This document shows, piece by piece, positions 34,961 through 46,008 of a stretch of 64,000 nt of DNA. The notes beneath the pieces were generated by a model. That model was not told the DNA's origin. It ran no database searches and saw only the letters and a list, made by a program, of their open reading frames with translations. The position numbers were made by a program, and so were the translations under genes. The first letter of the stretch is position 1, and each line of letters opens with the position of its first letter. The stretch comes from Chrysopilus asiliformis (lineage: Eukaryota > Arthropoda > Insecta > Diptera > Rhagionidae), in contig OZ035960.1 in assembly GCA_964034945.1 (NCBI GenBank), positions 111,987,324-112,051,323 on the forward strand, written 5' to 3'.

Positions 34961-36593
34961 TTTCACATAATTAATAACCCTTTTTCTATTTGCTCACAAA
35001 TATCGATACTAATAAATCGTTTTTAATATTGCAAAAAATTCTACAATCGTACACAATAATATATGTAAATATCAGAAGAAAATCAAGTGGAAAGATAATG
35101 GAAAAACAAAACAATAATCAATAAGGAATAGGAAAACAGTTAAATCTAAGCCTATCGTTGGTTATTTACGATTATGATTGAGGAGGTAATTTCCCTCTAA
35201 GGTTTGGTTGTGTAGGATTATTCCAAACGTTATTCTTATGTGAACAAATGAAAACCCAGCAACTAGAGGAGGTAGTTTTTCCAGGGAAACGAAGGTAAAT
35301 GAATAAACATTTGAGGAGCTTTAAAAATAGACACGCAAACTATCGACTTAGGCAAATATACGACATTGAACTGGTTCTCAATTGAGGAAACCACTATTTC
35401 AATAACGAAAAATCTGAAAAAAGGAAAACAGAATTATAAGGGTAGAAATTTTCCTCCGCATCAAATAAAATCATTAACAGCCAGGAATAGTAAAAATTCA
35501 GTTTTCCCATAGCGTGAGCTACATTGAATATTTTTCGATCTAGGAAGCAGCTCAGCATTAATTTGGTTTGGGGGGTGGCGATTTTCATTATAGGCAAGAG
35601 GTTGAAATATTAAGTGGTGTTCTATGTCGATGCATATTAGTTCCAACCGACTAAATCACAAATCATAAAAATAATTGATTACACTTTATTTTTTTTTTCT
35701 TTTTCAACTCTGAAGAAATTCTTCAAAAAAAAAAAAGTCTTACGCGGAGACAAAAACCAGCGAAGGAATTAAACATTAACGACCACAAAAGTGGATTAAT
35801 ATATGTCATTCCGATGATCGATTCCTTAATTCGCTCATTATCATTATAATCATCATCATCATCATTGAGGTCGTCATTCCAATAGCCATGGATAAGCTCC
35901 ATTTCGGATATGTGTTTACTTCTTAGTTTGGTATTTGGCCCCGTGACCTCGACTTTTTTTTTAGAGCCTGATTGGGTTTTCCTCATAAATATAATCATAT
36001 ACCGACCATAGTTGAATATTTACTAATTGTCATGGAGGAAATCATCCTATCGGAACAAACGCGGTTAATGAGCCGATAAAAATGTTTTCTGCCATACCAA
36101 ATTTTCATTTGCTCTTTTTCTCAATATCGACGGGGATATTTCTTTGGAAATTCGAATGTACAAAAAAAAAATTCGACACAAGAAACCAATTTGGATGCAA
36201 CAAATAAAAAGGCAACACTTTTGGGGAAAAATTTTAAAATACGAGGATAAAATCCATCACACGTTTAGGGATGAGTCTTTGATAGGTGACATCAATATTA
36301 AATTACATCTGGAAATTATCGGAAAAGCGCAACGAGGGGGAGGGAGAGAAGGTGGGAAGCGATAAAATTAGCCTGATGCATTTTGTGAATGGTCTCTATG
36401 CTTGAATGTAGAACTTGTGATAGAGTTGCTCGATTGAATTCTAATGTATGGAACAGATACATAAAATCGTCTCAATAGCTCTTTCGATACGAAACACAAT
36501 GAAGGCGAACTGAAAGCTTTATATTTGTAGATTAATCACCACTAACTAGACTGCAAAGTTGTCTCAAATTCCATCCAATAGTTTTATAGTTTA
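34961..36593. other. Non-coding stretch
   Basis: AT-rich DNA with a catcatcat run (about 35851-35865). An open frame at 36144-36365 (+) is lysine-rich at the start and ends in a gly/arg tract from 'gggggagggagagaagg', with no recognised domain. No defensible gene. Confidence 0.35.
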
Positions 36594-37012
36594 CTAGCTT
36601 GCATACCCGTCGTTGCCGGGCTAAAGTTTTTTTTAAAAAAAGTTGTTTGCACAAAAAACCCAGAAATAGCTTAAAAACTATTGGAAAAAATCGTTATATC
36701 TTCAGAACCTCCCGTTCCGAATTTTAAAATTCTAACACCAGATTCGTGATCAGCGATCCCGAAAACGCCCGAGTGAAACTTTTCAGCCTCCTATTGAGCA
36801 GGATTCATGGCGAAAATCACGGTTTAAAAACACCCAAACCCCCTTTACCCCCCGTTCACCGCCTTAGGGATAAAATTTCGGAAAACCCCGCCTTAGTGAG
36901 CGCCTACGCGATGGTTAGGACATATTGTGAAAGTTTCAAGTCTCTAGCTTCAAGGGTTTGGGCTGGACGTTGATGAGTCACTCAGTCAGGTTAAACGATT
37001 TTATATATAGTA
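36594..37012 (-). mobile_element. Helitron, family A copy 4
   Basis: On the minus strand it ends ...GGGTATGCAAGCTAG before a T, with the hairpin 'cccggcaacgacggg'. The opposite end reads 'actatatataaaatcgttta' and 'cctgactgagtgactcatc', a decayed version of the family start. It lies head-to-tail against the family B Helitron at 37014, with no host DNA left between. Confidence 0.7.
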
Positions 37013-37013
37013 C

Positions 37014-37657
37014 AAGGAAAACCGAGCCATGCTCGGAGACCTCAAAATCCTACTTTTGCCGATTTTTGGGGAAAAACTAAGTTCACATTATCTTTACAGA
37101 ACTTTTCCAGAGTTTTCAAATTCCCGACCTAGAAAGCTAGAACTAAAACTAACGCGCGATAACAAAATTTCATAGAAATCGGTTGAGTGGTTATTGAGTA
37201 ATCGCTGTCACCGATTTTTGACACGTTGTTTTGAGACACCATGTGAGGGTTATCGAGGGGAGGGAAAAGTTAGGTTTGTAGTGGAAAAATCGAAAACCCT
37301 TAGCCCCCTTAGTAATATTGTAAAGTTTCATTAAGATCGGACCACCCAATTCGAAGATACCAGGCGAGGGGTATCGAGGGGAGGGAAAAGTCAGGTTTGT
37401 ATTGGAAAAATCGAAAGCCCTTAGCCCCCTTAGTAATATTGTAAAGTTTCATTAAGATCGGACCACCCAATTCGAAGATACCAGGCGAGGGGTATCGAAG
37501 GGGAATTTTCTCAGAGGTGAGACCTATCTAGATCGGGTTTTTGTCCCCGAAAATCCCTAACCCCCAAGTTTCGTGAAAATCGTTAGGCGGGTTTTCGAGA
37601 TCGTTTGTGCAGACAGACAGACAGACAGACAGACATTCCTCGTATTATATTATAGGA
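37014..37657 (-). mobile_element. Non-autonomous Helitron, family B copy 2
   Basis: On the minus strand it begins TCCTATAATATAATACGAGG after an A, continues with a (gtct)n tract, then about 2.5 tandem units of 122 bp and ends at the hairpin 'ccgagcatggctcgg' near 37035. Closely similar to 23259-23897. No coding. Confidence 0.75.
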
Positions 37658-37964
37658 TAGAAGATTTTGATGCAAATAAACATAATTTTATCGAAACATT
37701 GAATAGAGGAATCAAAACTTCCGTTTTCTAACCAAAATACTAAAAAGAACGCTCTTAAAGTTTTCAAATTTTCGGTCGCCGAAATGAAAATTGAAGTAGA
37801 TTTTAAAAAGTTGTTTTTCGAACCTTTTTTCTACCTGTAATTTTTGCCTTAGTTGACGATTTTGCTACTTGGGTTACTTTTTCTATTTCTAACTATACGT
37901 AAATGCCCACACATAATAATAATTACACCAAAAAGATATTTCTAATTTTATTACATTTCTCGTT

Positions 37965-38183
37965 ATGGATTGGATGAAGACAATGTCCAATATTGTCAAT
38001 TGCTATTTGGGTTATTTTGCTTTATGTAACGCTATTGTAATCGCTTGGATAATTATTGGCAATTTTGTGTCATCGATTTTATTTTATTATATTCTATTCG
38101 ACTTTCGGAAGCTACAGGAAGTCCAGGACTCCCGTCTGCAGTTGTTCATTATTGGGTTTATTGTATGGCAAGTTCTCATTTAA
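37965..38183 (+). CDS. Possible small membrane protein
   Basis: An ATG opens 72 codons with a first hydrophobic span (about residues 14-47, NCYLGYFALCNAIVIAWIII then IGNFVSSILFYYILF), a short polar linker (FRKLQEVQDSR) and a second span (LQLFIIGFIVWQVLI) at the end. An alternative splice from 38163 (gtatgg) to 38218 (ccttag), a 55-nt intron, would replace the last six residues with STNKID. Two-span layout and the Cys near the first span recall small insect multi-pass proteins, but no family match is claimed. It sits in repeat-free DNA between two Helitrons. The chance of a random open frame here is substantial. Confidence 0.3.
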   Translation: MDWMKTMSNIVNCYLGYFALCNAIVIAWIIIGNFVSSILFYYILFDFRKLQEVQDSRLQLFIIGFIVWQVLI

Positions 38184-38470
38184 TTAGGTTAAAATCCATT
38201 ATAAAACATTTTCCTTAGTCCACGAATAAAATTGATTAGGAAATAAATTTAAACAATTGCAAATGAGGTTTTAGTGAGTAATTTCGATAGTCTATAGTCG
38301 AATTTTCTTGGAAAATAAACCATAAATTTTGTCAAACTGGGTGAGGCTGAATGAGTCAAGTTTTAAATTATTTTTGAAATTATTCTGTAAATTGATAACT
38401 TTATGAAAATTTACAATAAAATCTAGATATCATGGAGGCGCTTTATGTGCCGAGAATTTTGCAGTTTTTA

Positions 38471-38810
38471 TCATACTAATATATAAAAATGAGTTGGTGT
38501 CTGTCTGTCTGTCTGTTTCCCTTTCACGCAAAAACGGCTGAACCGATTGACTTGAAATTTGGCATGAGTGTCTGTGGTAGTTCTGGTTCCAACATAGGAA
38601 TACGGAAAAGTAGCGCGAGGGGTGGGGGGAGTAAGGGGAGGGGGTAAAGTGATTTCGAAACTTAGTTTTCCCTCTATCTTACTCTTTCGCGGGGAAACTA
38701 CTGAACCGATTGACTTGAAATTTAGCTCCAACATAGACCATCAAAATAAAAAAAAAATAAAAATTTGAAAAAACTTAACCCGGCAACGACGCGACGGGTA
38801 TATAGGAATA
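38471..38810 (+). mobile_element. Helitron, family A copy 5 (3' end decayed)
   Basis: It begins TCATACTAATATATAAAAAT after an A and carries (gtct)n, 'aaaaacggctgaaccgatt' and 'ctactgaaccgattgac'. The far end keeps the hairpin text 'cccggcaacgacg...gggta' near 38779 but lacks a clear CTAG, so the right border is approximate. Confidence 0.7.
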
Positions 38811-38833
38811 ATATAATAGCATTTAAGATTTAG

Positions 38834-39390
38834 TACAGCGTGTGTAACGCATTGAACACATAAATTAATTAAACCAGGGTATTTTAGATGAAAAAAGATT
38901 CTGATTTCCGCATGTCCGTCCGTTCGTCCGTCCGTCGGTCGGTAAAAACCATAACTTTCGAAAGGATTGAGCTAGAGACTTGAAATTGATTACAGTTGCA
39001 TTTTTCGTGAATAGCAAGGCTAAGTTCAGCAAATGGAACAGGTTTTTGGAATTTCCTCAAAAAAGATGAAACGTACTGAAAAATTTGTGAAGGCAAAATG
39101 TGTTTAGAATATGATTTTACATAACTCTTCCTTACATATAAATCCAATCGGACCATTCCTTCCTACCTTCTTCATACAAATGAGCCAGTTTTTTTCTTCA
39201 ATTTTTTTCGAAAACGGTGAGTTGTATTGAAAAGTTTGTGAATGCAAAATGTGTTTCAAATATGCTTTTACTTAACTCTTTCGTACAACAAAATTTCTTC
39301 AGACCACTCCTTTTGCCCTCCCATATACAGATGGGCTTTTTTTTATTTGAAAATCTTTCTGTTCTCACATAGAGTATTAAACGAGTACTC
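38834..39390 (+). repeat. R1 repeat, uninterrupted reference copy
   Basis: It reads 'gatttagtacagcgtgtgta', 'accagggtattttagatg', 'cgcatgtccgtccgttcg', 'attgagctagagacttgaaa', then two diverged units of about 125 bp (39050-39180 and 39185-39320) sharing 'aaatgtgttt' and 'accattccttc/accactcctt', and finally 'cacatagagtatta'. It serves as the empty site for the insertion at 8106. Confidence 0.75.
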
Positions 39391-39482
39391 TCTTAGGGGG
39401 AGTACGATTTTTTAACATATTAACATTTAGGGGGAGTACGATTTTTTAACATTTTAAAATTTAGAGGGAGTACGATTTTTTT
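39391..39482. repeat. Tandem repeat, ~35-bp unit
   Basis: Three imperfect units of 'ggggagtacgattttttaac' plus 'atttag' spacers. A second, perfect 29-bp duplication (gatcttatagatttagccga...) lies at about 39626-39682. Confidence 0.75.
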
Positions 39483-40678
39483 TTTCAAGGAGGGACGAGT
39501 CTGGTGGGGGAGGGGGGGGGTTTAATTTTCTTGTTACGCCACTGGGCAAAAAATTCTCCGATTTCAAACAAAAAAAATCGCTTGGTTAAAACACCAGTAA
39601 ATTTTATCAAATTTCACCCACTGTAAGATCTTATAGATTTAGCCGATTTTCGTAAGATCTTATAGATTTAGCCGATTTTCGAACTAATTTTTTTTTAAAT
39701 GTCATTAACATGCAACCCTGTTTTAACATATTCAAAACCGGATTAAAAATTCTGAATAACTTTTAGCGCAACAGATGAGTATATATAAACCAATTGGTAG
39801 TATTATGGCCTTTCAAATATAAATTTAATTAAAAACTCCACAAACTTTTAAACAAGGATCAGGAATAAAAGTTTCAAAACGATATGCTATGATAATTCCC
39901 ATTTAAATCCAGTGAGTGAAAAGTGCTGCACAAAACCAAATTCAAAAGAGTAGTGAAAAACTTTGATTGGTTTTCCATCGTGTGCTTTTTCGATTATTTT
40001 ACTGGCAATTTCCCAGAAAAAAACCTTGTCATTTCATGCTAGCAAATCAAATCCACTTCATTTCGATAGTTTAATATGCATTGCGTCATAAATGGATGGC
40101 AACCGTTTTTTTTTTTCATGGCTGCCTTTACGATGTAAAAATAGGGTGGTTTATTGATCATCCTTTTTTAAACACTTGTGGCTTTTATCATTCGAATTCA
40201 AGGGAGTGTTGAGCTTAGGTAAATCAAAAAAAAATCATATCTTCCATTATTCAAATAAACACTTACGTGTAAAAATTTTATTCCATTGCTAAGTGTTATT
40301 AGGTAGACGTCTAACGAGGGTCAATGTATAAGGAAGGAAGTTAAAGGAATACCAAATTCGGAGTGTATTCTCTACACAATTAACGCCAGATGTTTTGAAA
40401 CTTTTATCAAGTCGACTTAACACATTAACGAACGCTTTGAGCAAAAATATTGAAAAAAAAACTACGGAAAAAACGAGAAAATTGTTGCAACACGATGGAA
40501 GAAAAAAGACTAAAAGGTTTCCATCGGAGCAAACGAAAATTTCGTTTAGGTCAAAGAACATTCACTCTTCGAAAGTAAATTAGTTTTTCTTTTGGCTTTA
40601 CCGTAAAAGACTCCAAACATAACTTTCTTATTCATGATGACCAAATATAACAGTAGATACTTGTATCGACACTACTCG

Positions 40679-40686
40679 TATATAAA
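40679..40686 (+). promoter_or_regulatory. Candidate TATA box of core promoter
   Basis: TATATAAA lies about 30 bases before a TCAAAG context near 40710, a plausible initiator, and about 90 bases before the ATG of the signal-peptide exon at 40772. The spacing fits an insect TATA promoter. In AT-rich DNA the motif alone is weak; the arrangement is what supports it. Confidence 0.4.
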
Positions 40687-40771
40687 TGAACAGTAAAAAA
40701 GGCCAAGTCAAAGTTGTCTATCTCAAGTTAAATTAGTAGCCAGCAGAATCGTAGAAGTGAAAGATCCACAG

Positions 40772-40823
40772 ATGAACTTTCCATCTACTTTTCGAATTTT
40801 CCTCGTTTTCGTTTTTTTTCCCA
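40772..40823 (+). CDS. Signal-peptide first exon, partial gene
   Basis: ATG followed by MNFPSTFRIFLVFVFFP, a basic then strongly hydrophobic leader, ending one base into a codon at a canonical donor (CCCA|GTGAGT). Downstream acceptors at 40931 (tttctag) or about 41070 (actcgacag) keep a frame open and give peptides of roughly 36-43 residues. The better-looking acceptor at 41190 (aatttatag) gives a stop after two codons in this phase. The second exon is therefore unresolved, and the gene may be broken. No family was recognised. Confidence 0.4.
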
Positions 40824-41611
40824 GTGAGTTTCAATTTGAAGGCAAAGAAAGTTTGCTGAAAACCATTAACCACATATGCTGCCATCGTGTTAATCGATAA
40901 AGATGTGTTTAATAAGAGGATAAATTTCTAGCACAAAGTTATGTCAGTTTGACACAATTATATTTACAAAATTACATGGATAATGGTTAACTTTCGGCTA
41001 TCTAACTCGTTTATAGACATATCCAGCATATAACGACATGATAGATACACATTTCCATTTAATTCACTCGACAGATGACATTTTGACCCTTCTTCTTTTA
41101 TTGGATAATGGAAAGTTATCTGAGTTTAATGGTTTTATAATGAAATATTGACATTTCTTTTAATTTATAGCTGTCTAATTCGGAAGGATTTAAATATTTT
41201 AAGATTGAAAATTTCAAATTCCCAACATTTGTCAACCTTTAAATAGATTTCTGGTTCCTGATTCACGAAATTAAAAGCTTTCACACATCAAAATTGGTCC
41301 ACAAAATCGAACAATTTGAATTTTTATTATGGCTTCAATTTTTATATCTGACCTTTTATATAATAGTTTTATTTTGGGAAGTGTCCATTAAAAACGTCAA
41401 GCGATAACTTAGGTAATAGTCGATCCTGGATCAAAATTTATTTAACGCTTCTGCGGATACCAGGGGAGGGGGAAAGAACGAAGGTGAACATTGCTTTAAT
41501 GCGGAATTGCGCTATAACTCAGAAACTGTTAGAAAAATCACTTTTGTGTCTTCAGGTTAGTTTTAGGTAAAAGAATTTGAGATCTAACTCAAAAAATCAT
41601 TAAATATGGTA

Positions 41612-42173
41612 CAGGGTGGGCCAGAATAGACGCAGGGGTTTGAAGTCTTTATAACTTTTTTTTTATTTTTATTTTTTTAATTTTGTTTCAGCATTTTGTT
41701 AAGAAGACTTGGGCAATTTAAAATGGACCTGTACACAATAGAACAACGAACCGGTGGGCGGTGGGCTCAATGGCTCGTTTACGGGACATGTTTGGCGGAC
41801 GCATTATTTCAAAAAGAAGCGATTTCAATTGGCCTCCGCGTTCACCTGATCTATCGACTCCAGATTGTTTCCTTTGGGGATATTTGAAAGAAAAGGTGTA
41901 TGTCAACAAGCCAACAACCATCAGCCAATTGAAAACCAACATTCGCAGTGAAATCGAGGCCATAACACGAAAGGTTATGGAAAATGTCTTGGAAAGAGCA
42001 CGGATTTGCGAAGCAGAAAATGGCCACCACTTGCGGGATATAATTTTCAATGTTTAGACCAAAAATATTCCCCATCAATCAACTACATGTATTTGAAAAA
42101 AAAATTATAGGTTTCGCTAAAATGAAAAATTTATAAAGAATTCAAACCCTCGCGTCTATTCTGGCCCACCCTG
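41612..42173 (+). mobile_element. Mariner deletion derivative with intact ends, 562 bp
   Basis: Inverted repeats start CAGGGTGGGCCAGAATAGAC and extend about 40 bp (agggtttgaaKtctttataa) with few differences; TA flanks both ends (41610-41611, 42174-42175). The interior joins the beginning of the transposase to its last third. The ends look complete, so the element may still be movable in trans. Confidence 0.9.
41723..42057 (+). pseudogene. Mariner transposase remnant
   Basis: The N-terminal start at 41723 (MDLYTIEQR) passes after the deletion into a different frame, which carries the C-terminal third from about 41770: LRDMFGGRIISKRSDFNWPP, RSPDLSTPDCFLWGYLKEKV (third catalytic Asp region), and a helical tail ending in a TAG at 42055. 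HTH and the first two Asp are missing and a frameshift lies at the junction. Not functional. Confidence 0.85.
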
Positions 42174-42681
42174 TAGTTAGAAAACGGCAATTTCCCGGAA
42201 TTTTATTGTGCCGTGGAATTGCGTATTTAAATATCCATTCCGAATCTCAGGTGAATCAATTTTCTCTTATTTACGTTTTCATATGTATAACTCCAAAATT
42301 TTGCGTGGTAGGCAACTTCTATGACCGATAGGGCTATCTTGAGAAAATTTCAACTAAATCGTGCGACGGGATCTATAAGCGGGTCTTAATGGGTTAATTT
42401 TTTGAAAAATATTCCAGGTAATTTTGTTGCTTTTTGACATGAAACCGTGTATCTGCAACAAAGTATTTTTCATACACATTTTTTAAAAAAAAAAACAGGG
42501 TTTTGGCAAATCTCGAAAATTCATTTAGGGCTGCCCATAAAATATATCTCGTTAGTTATAGCGTCCCCCCTAGCTTGATTTATCACATTTTCCCACGATT
42601 TGTTTTAAATGGCGTTGTTTTCCTGGAAAAACCGAAAGTTTAAATTATTTTGATTTCATCTTTATTAACCCCAAACTCTAA

Positions 42682-42885
42682 GACCCCATTTACATCCGTA
42701 AATTTTCTTCTGCGACACTAAATTCATGTTTCATAACCGTTTACACCACAAAATTCAGATATTTATTCATGGAAGACGCCCGAACTCGAATATTTTCATA
42801 TAAAACCGCCGGAATAAATTCAAATTTTGACCAATTTTGCTGAGTGAAATTATTCAAGAAAAAATCGCAAGTGTAAACGGGGCCT
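42682..42885. mobile_element. Probable MITE, GACCCCATTTACA-type ends
   Basis: The left 'gaccccatttacatccgtaa' and right inverse of 'cgcaagtgtaaacggggcct' form imperfect inverted repeats of about 30 bp. No clean target duplication was found. Non-coding. Confidence 0.5.
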
Positions 42886-44880
42886 CATACTGTGCAAAAT
42901 TTTAGCAAAATTTTGGACAAATCGAAAAGTCTTCATCCGGATTTTTCCGGCAATAAAAAACGGGCCTTCATTTCTTTTTGCCACACTGTTTATTAATAAC
43001 TATGGGTTTGGCAAAAAAAAAAATAAAAGGCGAAAAATTTTCATAAAATTGAAAAAAATCCAGCATAACAAATCTCGTAAAAAATTTTTTTTGATTTTTG
43101 GCAATACTTTTAACTATTATTTTCAATGCCCATACTTAAAATTGGTTTATTCCTAGTAGAAATAGTTACGTAACAAAATATTGTTTTCGTTCTTCGGTTG
43201 GCTTTTTGGTTTTATCTTAAAGCAACCGAATTTAATTAAAATTTTGAATAGAAACTCTGTTAGATACCTTCATCTAATTAAATTCATTTTCCGAAAAATG
43301 TTTTCGGAACCGTTTTCCAAGTAAAATTTGTCATTTTGACGACATACTTGAGCCGATATGCAAATGAATGTTTTAATTAAAAAATAAGGACGCAGAATGA
43401 ACAAAAAAAAAATGAAAATAAATAAATAGAAGAATAACAACAAAAACTAATTTAAGTGGGTTCACTGGCGACTTGCTTAGACTTCCTTCGACCTCCTACG
43501 AATTTTTGTTTAAATTTTTTTTAAGAAGTTTTTCTTGTCCTCCCATCAGCATTCAGCGTTCTCATAAAATATTTTCACTTCAGTAAATTGAAAAAACCCT
43601 ATAAATGAAACCATTTTTCCTGCCATTCTCCTTTTCAATTTTGCCCACGAAAAAAAAACTAATTTGATAGCACGGGAAGGAAAAATTAAAAAAACAAGAC
43701 ATCTGGCTCTGGATCGTTCCAAAGACGGAATTAAAGTATTTACTGTAAAAGGTTATCATTTGACCTCTTTGGTAGCAAGCGTCAAATGACAAAAAAAAAC
43801 TTTGTTAGCAAGCGTTTGTAGCGATGGAAGCGATCGGGTAGAAAATAATATGTTCATTGAGGCTATGGGGCACAAAACAGAGGAAACACACACCCCTCGC
43901 TTAGCCGAATTTTTCTTCTCTTGCCTATGGAATAAATTTATTGCATAATTTTTTAATAAAAGCAGATGTTCCATTTCATGTTCGGCTCTCAAATAATAAA
44001 AATACGGATATTTTTCTATATTATACTGGCACTTCTTGTGTTACGTTGAGATATCTTACAGATCGGATAAGAAAACTACCCCAACCCCATTCGGTATTTC
44101 TTTATCTTCGACCGCCTATATGTCTCTGCAGTGGAATACGGGAAAATTTTTAGTGGCTTTTTCCACAGCTACGTTATGCCTATCGATTTATTCAAATTCA
44201 CTTTCTTATTTATTTATTTTCTTAACATTATTTTTTCGGGGTATTTTATTTTGTTTACTTTCTGTCGCTGGCTTTGTTTTTCCCTCTCCTGGTAGGCCGC
44301 CACGGCATGGAAATATATTCTGGTTGTGTTTGATTTCCTTTAGAAATTTATAACACGAAGGAATTGGTGCACGTTTATCCACTCACAATGTTGTATGTTG
44401 GCGTATGCTGGAGTGTTATGTTTTCCTTATTCCCTTCATATATTGTTGTGGTTGTTGTTGTGTTAAAACACAATATATTGTCCCCAGTATGGAGATTAAA
44501 TAGTCATGCGGTGACAGCTTATGCATTCAATGAAGCTGAATGATCAAATGAAGTTGTCGCCGCAATTTCTTCAGCCATCTTCATGGGTTTGGTGAGGTTG
44601 AAATAAATGGAATTTACATGAACACCAAAAACGAATTTTTTTAAAAAAATATCCACGAAAAAATGTCTGAAGATGGAATGCGAATAAGATGAAGTCGCTG
44701 GAATTTTAACAAGGAAATTTAGATATTTATCACTTGAATAGCTCGAATAAAAATTATGTCAAATATCGGTTGATTTTGTACTCATGTGTTGAAGCACAAG
44801 TTTTTCTTGGAATGTGTCTCTTGGAATGCATCAATTGTTAAATTTTGATCACAATTTTAATTTAAATTAAAATTGATTGT
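42886..44880. other. Non-coding block, possibly regulatory in part
   Basis: Mostly AT-rich. About 43200-43400 and 44380-44600 have balanced composition, an octamer-like atgcaaat (43360) and an ATG-rich stretch with open codons too short to call. No gene seen. Confidence 0.35.
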
Positions 44881-44882
44881 AA

Positions 44883-45212
44883 CTAGGGTTACCATATTTA
44901 TTTTGAGTCTATCCAAGACAAAATGAGGAGAGATAACCCAAGGAGCACAAAAGGTCGTAAAGTGGTCGTCGCGACTTTAGTTTAGTGAGTGTATGGTAGC
45001 GACGACCACTTTACGACCATTTTTGCTACTTGGGAAGGGTCGTAAAAAAATGCTAAAACGAAACTATAATCAAACAAAAATGAAACAAAAAATTTCATAA
45101 AATACGGATAAAAACAAACAATAAATATACGCCGCAGGATATTTTTCTAAACAGGACAACAAGCGTAAATCCGAGACAGTTCTGACTAATCCGGGAAGTA
45201 TGGTCATCCTAG
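44883..45212. mobile_element. MITE with CTAGGRTKACCAT ends
   Basis: The left 'ctagggttaccatattt' and right inverse of 'aagtatggtcatcctag' give about 17 bp of imperfect inverted repeat. Partial relatives occur at 15668 and 54255. It contains the small hairpin element 44937-45034. Non-coding. Confidence 0.65.
44937..45034. mobile_element. 98-bp hairpin element nested in a MITE
   Basis: Arms 44937-44972 and 44999-45034 (36 bp each; 33 of 36 positions pair) flank a 26-base loop. The arms start cccaagKagcaMaaaKgg and contain 'tcgtaaagtggtcgtcgc'. The whole element is therefore almost all stem. It lies inside the 44883-45212 element. Confidence 0.8.
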
Positions 45213-45469
45213 TTATTACGCCGAAATTTTTCTGCTCATTCAATGTTTTGAGCAATTTTATTCAAATTTACTCAAAAACTCATGGAAGTTGCTCCGCAAA
45301 ACTTAAGATTTTGATTTTTACACATTTTATAGTTGTCCACCCCCTTTCCCACTGAAGCCTTTTCTAGTGTATCGTCTCGCTATATTCGTCGGTCTGCAGC
45401 TTCTTTCTTTGTACGTCTTTTTCTGATTTTAGCAGTTATTCAGCTTCATAGTAAAATTAGAAAAATAAA

Positions 45470-46008
45470 CCCTTCGGAAAAAATATGAAAAAAAAATTTT
45501 TTTTCAAATGTCTCAAGAACTGTTAAAGATATGTAAAATACCGATAGACTGAAAGACTGACAGACCGACAGACCGACAGATCGACAGACCGACAGACCGA
45601 CAGACCGACAGACCGACAGACCGACAGACCGACAGACCGACAGACCGATAGACCGACAGACCGACAGACCGACAGACCGACAGAACGACAGACCGACAGA
45701 CCGACAGACCGACAGACCGACAGACCGACAGACCGACAGACCGACAGACCGACAGACCGACAGACCGACAGACCGACAGACCGACAGACCGACAGACCGA
45801 CAGACCGACAGACCGACAGACCGACAGACCGACAGACCGACAGACCGACAGACTGACAGACCGACAGATCGACAGACAGATCCACGAACATTCTCATAAT
45901 TTTCCCTTAAACGAATTTCGTACTGATCAGAATTTTCTATCTGCCCCCGATCTCAAGTCGGTCTCCGTCATGAATACAATACTTTCCCTCTATAGAAAAA
46001 GAAGGTAA
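45470..46008 (+). repeat. R2 repeat copy
   Basis: Landmarks 'aataaacccttcggaaaaaa', 'tctcaagaactgttaaagat', the 8-bp array, 'tactgatcagaattttctat' and 'aatacaatactttccctc' match the other R2 copies. Non-coding. Confidence 0.8.
45545..45885. repeat. (ACCGACAG)n minisatellite, about 42 units
   Basis: Purer than the array at 20897: nearly every unit is identical, with single variants (gatagacc, gaacgac). It is the internal array of the R2 copy. The long minus-strand open frame through it is an artefact. Confidence 0.95.

Noticed and set aside
44036..44353. 105-codon frame with hydrophobic segments
   Set aside because: No ATG start, T-rich DNA gives hydrophobic residues by composition, and no splice support.
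45523..45897. 124-codon Cys-Arg-Ser-Val-Gly-Leu frame
   Set aside because: Same minisatellite artefact in another R2 copy.
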